This document shows, piece after piece, positions 7,307 through 13,358 of a stretch of DNA of 14,970 nucleotides. The DNA is from Clostridia bacterium. GTDB lineage: Bacteria; Bacillota; Clostridia; Oscillospirales; Acutalibacteraceae. A model generated the notes under the pieces. The model made no database searches. It saw only the letters and a list, made by a program, of their open reading frames with translations, and was not told the origin of the DNA. Within the stretch, counting starts at the first letter, position 1. Each line of letters starts with the position of its first letter. Location: the NCBI GenBank assembly GCA_900770255.1, contig CAAGJN010000079.1, forward strand, positions 1-14,970, given 5' to 3'. The position numbers and the translations under genes are program-made.

Positions 7307-9235
7307 TTAACCCTCAAGCTCTCTGAGCTCTCTTTCGAGAAGCTCTTTTGTGTCCTCAAGCTCCTCCCAGCGGGCGAGCAGCTCCGTCTGCTCCTCCTCG
7401 AGTTTGGTTATTTTAAGGCTCAGCGCCGTAACTTTTTCGTAGTCTGATGCCGTGTCGGGGTTCGACATCTCGTCGTTGATGCGCCCGATCTCTGCATCAA
7501 GCATCGACGTTTGTTCCTCGCAGCGTTTTATCGCGGTTATCGACCTGCGCAGATCTCTCTCGCACTCCTTGCGCCGTTTGTAGTCCGCGCCGCCCTTGCC
7601 CATCGCCCTGACGGTCCTGGGCTTTTCGGCTCTTTTGGCCTCGGTTTTTGCGGCGTAGTCGTCGTAGCCGCCCTCAAAGCCCTGAGCTCCGTCCATGCCT
7701 ATCGATAGCACGCGGGTCGAGAGCTTGTTTATAAAATATCTGTCATGCGAGACGACGAGCATTGTGCCGCCGAAGCCGAGCAGTGCCGTCTCAAGCGCCT
7801 CGCGCGAGGGAATGTCGAGGTGATTTGTTGGCTCGTCGAGCAGCAGAAGATTTGCACCCGAGAGCATGAGCTTCAGAAGCGACAGGCGTGCTTTTTCGCC
7901 GCCGCTGAGAGTTTCGACCTTTTTGTATACGTCGTCTGCGCAGAACAGAAATTGCCCGAGCAGGGTGCGCACACGGGACTCGGTGAAGTCGCGGTGCAGA
8001 TCCCAGATCTCGTCGAGCACGGTTTTCTGCGGGCTGAGCAGTGAGAGTGTCTGATCAAAATATCCGGGGCGCACGTTGGCGCCAAAGAAATATGACCCGC
8101 CGTCCGGCCTCTCATAGCCCATAAGTATTTTTAAAAGCGTAGTCTTGCCGCAGCCGTTAGGGCCGAGCAGAAACGCGCGTTCTCCCTTGCGCAGGCCGAA
8201 CTCCACATCTCTGAACAGCTTTTTGTCGCCGAACGACTTTGAGAGTCCCTTTATGTTGAGCACTTCGTTGCCCGTCTCCTCAACGTCGCCGAACGAGAAC
8301 CCCAGCGTGCGCGCGGAGCGTTCGGGCGCGTCGATTTCAGCGAGCTTTTTGTCGAGCATCTTCTGCTTGCTGTCCGCAGTTATAAAATGCCTCCAGCGGC
8401 GCTGCTGCTCGATTATACCCTCAAGGCGGTGAACCTCGTCCATTTGCCGCTCGTAGTGTCTGCGCTCGATCTCGTCGCGCTCTGTTTTCTGTTCAAGAAA
8501 ACGGGAGTAGCCTCCGTCAAACATCTCGATGCGCCCGTGCTCGAGCAGCATAGTTTTGGTTGTGACTTTGTCGAGAAAATAACGGTCGTGCGATATGATA
8601 ACCGCGCTGCCCCTGTAGTCGTTGAGGAAGCCCTCGAGCCATTCAAGGCTCGTAAGATCGATATGGTTAGTCGGCTCGTCGAGCAGGAGCAGGTCGGGCG
8701 CGCTCAGCAGCAGCTTGCCGAGCGCAAGCTTTGAGCGCTGACCGCCTGAGAGCAGCGAGCAGGGGAGCGAGAAATCGGACTGTGAAAAGCCCAGTCCCGT
8801 GAGTGCCGAGCGGGTGCGGCTTTTGTAGGTAAGGCCGCCCTCATCCTCAAATTCGGCGTGCAGGCGCGTCTGTTCCGCTATGAGCCTGTCAATGTCGCCG
8901 ACTCCGGACTCGATCAGATCGGAGAGCTCTTCGAGCCGCTTTTCTTTCTCCATGACAGGCGTAAAAACGCTCTCCATCTCATCGTATACAGTCCTTTGGC
9001 TGCCGGCGCAGGCGTGCTGTTCAAGATAGCCGACCCTGACGTTCTTTGAGCAGTATATTCCACCGGAGGCTGGCTCGAGCTCACCGGTAATGAGCTTGAA
9101 AAGCGTCGTTTTGCCCGTGGCGTTCGATCCGATAAAGCCGACCTTTTCGCGCTCGCCGATTTCAAAACTTACGCCCGAAAACAGAGTGCGCTCACCGAAC
9201 TCCATATCAAGATTTTGTACGCTTAAAACCGCCAT
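7307..9235 (-). CDS. ABC-F family ATPase (translation-type, duplicated NBDs)
   Basis: The 642-residue soluble protein has two complete ATPase domains. NBD1 has Walker A GSNATGKTT (36-44), signature LSGGQ (162-166), Walker B LLLLDEPTNHID (182-193) and SHDR (215-218). NBD2 has Walker A GPNGCGKTT (358-366), LSGGE (443-447), LLLLDEPTNHLD (463-474) and SHDR (496-499). A charged interdomain linker (about 245-325) and a C-terminal coiled coil (about 550-640, Glu/Arg/Leu rich) place it with Uup/YdiF-type ABC-F proteins. These bind the ribosomal E-site and ease stalled translation; some relatives give antibiotic resistance, but nothing here marks it as a resistance factor. No membrane domain is present. 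Its start follows the manA stop by 8 nt and has only a weak ribosome site (GAGA, with GAGGG further up), consistent with coupling. It is an odd member of a carbohydrate operon. Confidence 0.93.
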   Translation of the reverse strand: MAVLSVQNLDMEFGERTLFSGVSFEIGEREKVGFIGSNATGKTTLFKLITGELEPASGGIYCSKNVRVGYLEQHACAGSQRTVYDEMESVFTPVMEKEKRLEELSDLIESGVGDIDRLIAEQTRLHAEFEDEGGLTYKSRTRSALTGLGFSQSDFSLPCSLLSGGQRSKLALGKLLLSAPDLLLLDEPTNHIDLTSLEWLEGFLNDYRGSAVIISHDRYFLDKVTTKTMLLEHGRIEMFDGGYSRFLEQKTERDEIERRHYERQMDEVHRLEGIIEQQRRWRHFITADSKQKMLDKKLAEIDAPERSARTLGFSFGDVEETGNEVLNIKGLSKSFGDKKLFRDVEFGLRKGERAFLLGPNGCGKTTLLKILMGYERPDGGSYFFGANVRPGYFDQTLSLLSPQKTVLDEIWDLHRDFTESRVRTLLGQFLFCADDVYKKVETLSGGEKARLSLLKLMLSGANLLLLDEPTNHLDIPSREALETALLGFGGTMLVVSHDRYFINKLSTRVLSIGMDGAQGFEGGYDDYAAKTEAKRAEKPRTVRAMGKGGADYKRRKECERDLRRSITAIKRCEEQTSMLDAEIGRINDEMSNPDTASDYEKVTALSLKITKLEEEQTELLARWEELEDTKELLERELRELEG

Positions 9236-9243
9236 CTTTTCTC

Positions 9244-10191
9244 TCAGACCCTCGTCTCGAGGATCTTTACTTCTCCCTTTATTTTATAGTCGCCGCAGTT
9301 TGCGGGAATGAATATGCTGCCGCCCTTTCTGAGTTCGAGCGTCTCTCCCGCGCTCTCGAGCGAGCCCTCGCCCTCGAGTATGAGCAGCGAGACGAACGAG
9401 CTTTCGTCCGCCCTGCCGCAGAGCTCGCCGTTTATGTCGAGCACGCGCTCCGTAAAGAACGGGCAGGAGACAAGATCCGTGACGTTGCCCGATTTTTCGG
9501 GCTTGCAGGGATTTTTGTATACGTCCGTGCAAGTGACGTTGACCGCATCCTCAACATGGAGTTCGCGCGGTTTGCCATCGAGCCCCATGCGGCCGTAATC
9601 ATATATTCTGTAAGTCGTGTCGGAGTTCTGCTGCACCTCGGCAAGCAGAATACCTTTGCATATCGCGTGCAGAGTTCCCGATTCAATGAAGAAGAAGTCA
9701 CCCTTTTTGACGGGGACCTTGCGCACGTAGTCGGTCAGCGTCCCGTCGGTTATTGACTGCCTGAACTGCTCTTTTGTGATCTCCTTTTCAAAGCCGAGCA
9801 GCAGGTGCGCGCCCTCCTCGCAGTCGAGGATATACCACGACTCGGTCTTGCCCGCGCCGCTGCCCTTTTTCAGGCAGTATGCGTCGTCCGGGTGAACCTG
9901 GACGGAAAGATCGGCTGCGGCGTCAATGAACTTTATGAGCACCGGAAAATCAGAAAAGCCCTCGCAGCTTTTGCCGCCGAGCTCCGGGTGCTCAAGGTAT
10001 ATTTCGCGCAGGCTCCTGCCTGCAAATTCGCCGTTTGCGACAGTTGAGCTGCCGCTTTTGTGCGCCGACATCACCCACGCCTCGGCGGCGTTTCGCTTGT
10101 CAGTTTTTACGGAATATTCATCTATGAGCCTGCGCCCGCCCCAGACGGTCTCGGAGACAAAGGGGGTGAGAAGCATCGGATATAATTTCAA
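9244..10191 (-). CDS. manA: Mannose-6-phosphate isomerase, class I
   Basis: The 315-residue protein is a short-form type I phosphomannose isomerase, which interconverts mannose 6-phosphate and fructose 6-phosphate with zinc. Visible signatures: WGG (17-19), QVHPDD (98-103, zinc ligands Q98 and H100), KTESWYI (115-121, E117), SGTLHAI (171-177, H175) and QQNSDTTYRIYDYGR (187-201, catalytic Arg near 195). All ligands are present. Start: a TTG at 10191 is chosen because AAGGAG lies 9 nt upstream and the encoded KLYPMLLTP matches the family N-terminus; the first internal ATG would remove five conserved residues and be 24 nt from the site. First gene of the six-gene operon. A class I isomerase of this size is usual in Firmicutes. 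Its operon with GH78 and Gfo/Idh genes points to sugar use rather than cell-wall synthesis. Confidence 0.93.
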   Translation of the reverse strand: MKLYPMLLTPFVSETVWGGRRLIDEYSVKTDKRNAAEAWVMSAHKSGSSTVANGEFAGRSLREIYLEHPELGGKSCEGFSDFPVLIKFIDAAADLSVQVHPDDAYCLKKGSGAGKTESWYILDCEEGAHLLLGFEKEITKEQFRQSITDGTLTDYVRKVPVKKGDFFFIESGTLHAICKGILLAEVQQNSDTTYRIYDYGRMGLDGKPRELHVEDAVNVTCTDVYKNPCKPEKSGNVTDLVSCPFFTERVLDINGELCGRADESSFVSLLILEGEGSLESAGETLELRKGGSIFIPANCGDYKIKGEVKILETRV

Positions 10192-10268
10192 GGTTATCTG
10201 CTCCTTTTAAAAATTTAAATATATTTTTAGGCTAAAATGTAAAAAATATCATCCGGCTGAATTATTTT

Positions 10269-10297
10269 ATCATATTTGTCCCATAATTGCTATACAA
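10269..10297 (-). promoter_or_regulatory. Candidate promoter of the manA operon
   Basis: On the minus strand, TTGTAT (10297-10292) and TATGAT (10274-10269) are 17 nt apart. The -10 fits well and the -35 matches only in its TTG. Start would be near 10262, giving a leader of about 70 nt that is very AT-rich. The site lies within 50 nt of the start of the divergent DUF2508 gene, so the two transcription units share this 128-nt region. Confidence 0.4.
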
Positions 10298-10319
10298 ATA
10301 ATAGCGGGAGGGCAAAAAA

Positions 10320-10625
10320 ATGGTAACTGCTTTCAAATCTTTGCTCATGGGAAAGCTCAAAAAGGCGGATGAAGCTCCTAATAAAGAGGAGCAGCTGCTC
10401 GAAGATATACGAACGCTCAAAAAAGAGATGGACGCGGCATATCTGAGATTTGAATACGGCGATGACGACGACTCCGTCGAGGCGGCGATATTTGAGCTCG
10501 AATCGCTCAAATGCCGCTATCACAGGCTCCTGAAAATGGCAAAGCAGGAAAATCTTGAAAGCAGCGATATAGCTGTCTGCTATGTGCTGGATCCGATAGG
10601 AAAAAATCGACCGACAAACGGCTGA
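10320..10625 (+). CDS. DUF2508 (YaaL-like) protein
   Basis: The 101-residue, highly charged, probably all-helical protein has no membrane segment. The central block resembles DUF2508/YaaL: EEQLLEDIRTLKKEMDAAYLRFEY (about 23-46), an acidic DDDDS turn (48-52), then EAAIFELESLKCRYHRLLKMAKQ (54-76). The family has no known biochemical role. Its usual neighbour in spore-forming Firmicutes is bofA, and a BofA-like gene lies 89 nt downstream here, which strengthens both calls. Start: GGGAGGG (10306-10312) lies 7 nt before the ATG. Divergent from manA. The family assignment is from pattern memory. Confidence 0.75.
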   Translation: MVTAFKSLLMGKLKKADEAPNKEEQLLEDIRTLKKEMDAAYLRFEYGDDDDSVEAAIFELESLKCRYHRLLKMAKQENLESSDIAVCYVLDPIGKNRPTNG

Positions 10626-10714
10626 CCCTCTGTCATTTCAAGCCCTCGGGCTGAGACTGCCTGCACATTGCCGGATCGAGCACATAAGCCGGAATAAGTC
10701 GGAGGGGGATAGTC

Positions 10715-10981
10715 TTGTCAACGGGAATGAAAATACTGCTCTCGGTCGTGCTGGCTGTCGGTGCGTTCGCTGTTGCCGCCTGCGCCGCGACGAACAAGCG
10801 CGGCTTTACCGCGCTGTTTCTCAATGCTCTGGGTGGAATAGCCGCGCTGTTTGCGGTCAACCTGACCGGGCTGATGACTGGAATACAGCTCTCAGTCAAC
10901 CGCTGGTCGCTCGGCGCGGGCGCGCTGCTCGGTGTGCCGGGAGTGATCTCGATGCTCGTGCTCAACATAATGTTTAAGTGA
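10715..10981 (+). CDS. bofA: Pro-sigmaK processing inhibitor BofA family protein
   Basis: The 88-residue membrane protein matches BofA in length (87 in B. subtilis) and layout. It has an N-terminal hydrophobic helix (about 6-24), a second one (about 38-55) in the conserved block FLNALGGIAALFAVNL (35-50), and the C-terminal VNRWSLGAGALLGVPGVISMLVLNI (61-85). In B. subtilis BofA sits in the outer forespore membrane and holds the SpoIVFB protease inactive. N49, N62 and S65 fall where I recall its functional N48, N61 and T64. Start: TTG at 10715 is preferred, because GGAGGGGG (10701-10708) lies 6 nt upstream; the ATG at 10727 would be 18 nt away. Follows the DUF2508 gene, as in B. subtilis yaaL-bofA. 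Suggests a spore-forming lineage; sigmaK dependence is not shown. Confidence 0.88.
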   Translation: MSTGMKILLSVVLAVGAFAVAACAATNKRGFTALFLNALGGIAALFAVNLTGLMTGIQLSVNRWSLGAGALLGVPGVISMLVLNIMFK

Positions 10982-10989
10982 ATAATACT

Positions 10990-11011
10990 GCGCCGCGGAA
11001 AAACGCGGCGC
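10990..11011 (+). other. GC-rich hairpin directly after bofA
   Basis: GCGCCGCG (10990-10997) pairs perfectly with CGCGGCGC (11004-11011) over a GAAAAA loop, starting 9 nt after the bofA stop. No T-run follows, so it is a poor intrinsic terminator; an insertion-element remnant begins 30 nt further on. Confidence 0.6.
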
Positions 11012-11040
11012 GCGAAAAGAGCTCCCGAACCTCAAAAGTA

Positions 11041-11185
11041 TGAACCGATCCAGTAAAAACGGACAATAGACACCCCCTGATGTAGGATAATAGAACTATA
11101 TCAGGGGGTGTCGCTATGAGCAAGAGATAATGTACAAACACAAAGGCATTGGAGCCGGAAATCATCGGATGCGTGAAGCCGGGAA
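11041..11185 (+). mobile_element. Left-end remnant of an IS3-like insertion sequence
   Basis: The stretch begins TGAACCGATCCAG and continues to GGACA at 11061-11065, which fits the terminal inverted repeats of IS3-family elements (5' TG, internal CC and GGACA). An AGGGGG ribosome site (11103-11108) and ATG (11116) then start a transposase-OrfA-like frame: MSKR, a TAA at codon 5, CTNTKALEPEII, then after loss of one base near 11166 MREAGK in another frame. The KALEPEI-MREAGK pattern resembles the first helix of small helix-turn-helix transposase subunits. After about 11185 similarity stops and a foreign fragment begins, so the element is truncated and dead. No right end is seen. Family assignment is moderate and would need a search. 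Confidence 0.55.
11069..11112. repeat. 13-bp perfect inverted repeat masking an orfA ribosome site
   Basis: GACACCCCCTGAT (11069-11081) and ATCAGGGGGTGTC (11100-11112) are perfect inverted copies around an 18-nt spacer. The right arm contains the AGGGGG ribosome site of the broken orfA, so the folded RNA would hide it. Such hairpins are known in several IS families as a block to expression from outside transcripts. Confidence 0.85.
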
Positions 11186-11369
11186 AAACAGCTCGTCCGG
11201 CACATAGAACAGGCGCGAGCGCACCTCGTTTGAATTGTATGTGCTTTTCCCGTCGATGAGCACCTTGCCGCTGCCCGGTTCATAGAGTCCCGCGGCGCAC
11301 TTGATGAGCGTCGTCTTTCCCGCGCTAGCCGATGAGAGCGCAGTTTGAGTGAAAATCGATTATTATCAC
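11183..11369 (-). pseudogene. Frameshifted fragment of an ABC-2 type transporter ATPase
   Basis: On the minus strand one frame (about 11345 to 11183) reads SAGKTTLIKCAAGLYEPGSG, then KVLIDGKSTYNSNEVRSR and LFYVPDELFF. This is the Walker A to Q-loop-side portion of an ABC ATPase, and the VPDEL ending is typical of ABC-2 exporters. The Walker A has lost its leading glycine in this frame. An upstream GTG (11369) with GGAGG before it reads IIIDFHSNCALIG in a different frame and meets a TAG at once, so at least one base was lost near 11330. Signature, Walker B and the whole C-terminal half are missing. The fragment ends where the IS remnant begins, with a shared short GGGAAAAAC tract at the junction. 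No functional product is expected. Confidence 0.75.
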
Positions 11370-11382
11370 GATTTTCCTCCAT

Positions 11383-11575
11383 ATCGAAAAAAGTTAGCTA
11401 AATGAGCTATCTCAAATAGATCAGTTGTATATTATCATCGTTGCGGCGCTTTATTAACAATTTTTTTGCAATTTTCAGCTTGTCATTACAGCCAAATATC
11501 AAATTAAATATTTATACATATTTCACAATATTTTTAATAAGCTCTCAAAAAGTTACGAAAATATGAATAAATATG
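11383..11575. other. AT-rich gene-free leader region
   Basis: About 190 nt, clearly more AT-rich than its surroundings, between the pseudogene fragment and the EIIC-like promoter. Apart from a small TAGCT/AGCTA palindrome near 11394-11408 I see no gene, terminator or known regulatory motif. An 8-bp inverted repeat, GAAAATCG/CGATTTTC (11351-11376), lies at its left edge. Confidence 0.5.
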
Positions 11576-11604
11576 TTGTAATAACCGACCTCGAATGTTA
11601 CAAT
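11576..11604 (+). promoter_or_regulatory. Sigma-A promoter of the EIIC-like gene
   Basis: TTGTAA (11576-11581) and TACAAT (11599-11604) are exactly 17 nt apart. Transcription would start near 11611, about 25 nt before the ATG at 11637. The promoter overlaps the upstream in-frame ATG at 11595, so that ATG cannot be the start of a message made from here. Confidence 0.7.
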
Positions 11605-11636
11605 TAGAAAAAACAAAAAGATTCAGGGGGACGATG

Positions 11637-13109
11637 ATGTATAATACAGAAAATCTGTATCAGACGCCCGGCGAATTTCTCAAAGCTCCGCTGTTTGAAA
11701 AATATCAGCTAAGAAAGGCGGCGGTAAAGACCTCGACGGCGCTGTTCCCGTTTATGCTCTTTGCCGCGATCTTTGCGTTCATAATACTTATTCTCGGCAA
11801 AATTTTTCCGACCCTGCTCGACGGGCTCTACTGGGTATCGTATATGTCGATCCAGCTCTTCGGCATAGGTATGGCCATCTGTATGGCGTATAACGCGGGC
11901 GGCTTCTTCTGCGCGCTCGTCTCAGGCGTTGTTTCGGGCTATTTCGGGCTGTTCTGCACTCAGGTCGTCGGGGTTGAGACTGTGCGCGGATCGTCCGTGA
12001 TCGGTTTTATGGGCTATTATGTTATAGCGCTTTTGAGCACCGTGTTCGTCACGTTCCTGCACAAGGTCTGCATCGTCGTCATCGAGTGGGCTTTCGGCGT
12101 TCTGCTCAAGCTCGCCCATTCAAAGATAACCGACGAAAACAAGCGCGAGGAGCTGATCTGCCAGTTCCGCCCGCAGCTCAAGAATATGACCCTGCTCGGC
12201 GATTCGCTCGTTGTTATGGGTCTTTCGGCTTTTGCCGTTTTCTTCATTATCAACTACGCCTATGCGCTGCCCATGACCCTGCTCGCGCATAAGCTTGCGG
12301 ATATCGTCACATCCTCGGCAAACGTTCTCGCAAAGGGAGCCGTTATCGGCTTTGCGCTCGGCTTCGATGTCGGCGGGCCTCTCTCGCTGGCGGTGTTCGA
12401 GCCGATCTTCAAGGGCGTTATGGCGGGCTCAATGGAGAACGCGAGACTGCTTACCGTTTTCTCAGCGGCGATGATAACCCCGTCGTGGATATGTATGATC
12501 TATCTGTTCGTCGGCAAGAAGTTCAAAAGCTGGCCGATGACTGTATATGACGAGAACCTGCTCAACACGGGCTTTATCAACGAGGTGTTCCAGAACGTCA
12601 GACTCATGGCGATGTCGCCTATGGTCTATTGCGTCAGAGAGCCGCAGACTACTCCGTTCGCGCTCATCGGCGGCACTACTCTTACTGGCGTTATGGCCGC
12701 GCTGTTCGGGATCTGCAACGAATCGCTGACAACCGTTTACGCTCAGAAATACGGTCTGCTGCGCAGCTCGACTATCGTCGTGACCGATAATTATGACGCT
12801 TTTGCAGGTCTGCTGCCGCCACTGTATGCGGGGGGCGGGGTGAAGGTTATAGTCCTCTCGTTTGTCTCCGCACTTATCGGCGCGGCTCTCGGCGTTGCTC
12901 TGCTCGTCGGGCTCAAAAAGGCGCGCTATACCCGAATGGAGAAGAGGGTAGAAGATCTGTTCCTCGCCTATGGCTATGAGTTCACACAGCAGGAATGGAA
13001 CGATAAATATAAGAAAAAGTCAAAGCTTGAGATAAAGCTCGGCCTCGCCGGCAAGCCTGCAGAAGAACCCGAAAAGGACGAGGTTCTCTGCCCGCAAAAC
13101 ATTGAATAA
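11637..13109 (+). CDS. Orphan PTS EIIC-like membrane protein (fructose-type fold)
   Basis: The 490-residue product has about eight to ten hydrophobic segments (first at residues 37-57, last at 404-426), a charged loop near 163-183 and a hydrophilic C-terminal tail of about 60 residues. The segment KGAVIGFALGFDVGGPLSLA (233-252) closely recalls the FDMGGPVNKAA block of fructose-family PTS EIIC proteins, and the following ITPSW and loop order also fit. The usual GITEGAIPF block is not recognisable; an MSPMVYCVREP segment (326-336) is in its place. No EIIA or EIIB domain or gene is present in the window. Start: AGGGGG at 11625-11630 precedes the ATGs at 11634 and 11637 by 3 and 6 nt, and 11637 has the better spacing; an ATG at 11595 lies in the promoter. 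Sugar transport is plausible, but a non-PTS role is possible. Confidence 0.65.
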   Translation: MYNTENLYQTPGEFLKAPLFEKYQLRKAAVKTSTALFPFMLFAAIFAFIILILGKIFPTLLDGLYWVSYMSIQLFGIGMAICMAYNAGGFFCALVSGVVSGYFGLFCTQVVGVETVRGSSVIGFMGYYVIALLSTVFVTFLHKVCIVVIEWAFGVLLKLAHSKITDENKREELICQFRPQLKNMTLLGDSLVVMGLSAFAVFFIINYAYALPMTLLAHKLADIVTSSANVLAKGAVIGFALGFDVGGPLSLAVFEPIFKGVMAGSMENARLLTVFSAAMITPSWICMIYLFVGKKFKSWPMTVYDENLLNTGFINEVFQNVRLMAMSPMVYCVREPQTTPFALIGGTTLTGVMAALFGICNESLTTVYAQKYGLLRSSTIVVTDNYDAFAGLLPPLYAGGGVKVIVLSFVSALIGAALGVALLVGLKKARYTRMEKRVEDLFLAYGYEFTQQEWNDKYKKKSKLEIKLGLAGKPAEEPEKDEVLCPQNIE

Positions 13110-13125
13110 CAGATAAAATAAAGCT

Positions 13126-13166
13126 GCGGGACGTCCAGCATTTTAATCTGGGCGTCCTGCTTTGTT
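13126..13166 (+). terminator. Terminator after the EIIC-like gene
   Basis: GCGGGACGTCCA (13126-13137) pairs with TGGGCGTCCTGC (13149-13160) using two G-T pairs, over an 11-nt loop, and is followed by TTTGTT. A second A/T-rich hairpin (GAGAAAAAGG with CC-GG-TTTTTCTC, 13244-13273) lies further down, before the SDR promoter; its role is unclear. Confidence 0.7.
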
Positions 13167-13301
13167 CTGCTGATATTTTCGCCCTGCCGGACGTCGATAC
13201 GGCTCACGCTTGACGGCGCGGCGTCACCGGCAACTGTTGCCCGGAGAAAAAGGCAAAATGACCGGTTTTTCTCTGCTTGCAATATAGGCGCTCTTCGCGC
13301 G

Positions 13302-13330
13302 TTGAACAAACGCTTTGCATGTGGTATAAT
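13302..13330 (+). promoter_or_regulatory. Extended -10 sigma-A promoter of the SDR gene
   Basis: TTGAAC (13302-13307) and a perfect TATAAT (13325-13330) are 17 nt apart, with TGG just before the -10 (extended -10). The start would be near 13337, leaving a short leader with GGAGGT at 13347-13352. Confidence 0.85.
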
Positions 13331-13358
13331 TGAATGAGTCTACACCGGAGGTACAGTT

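Noticed and set aside
11101..11382. 93-codon minus-strand frame over the IS and ABC relics
   Set aside because: It is out of frame with the recognisable ABC ATPase fragment and has an Arg/Ser-rich shadow composition.
11595..11636. Upstream in-frame ATG of the EIIC-like gene
   Set aside because: It lies within a consensus promoter and has no ribosome site.
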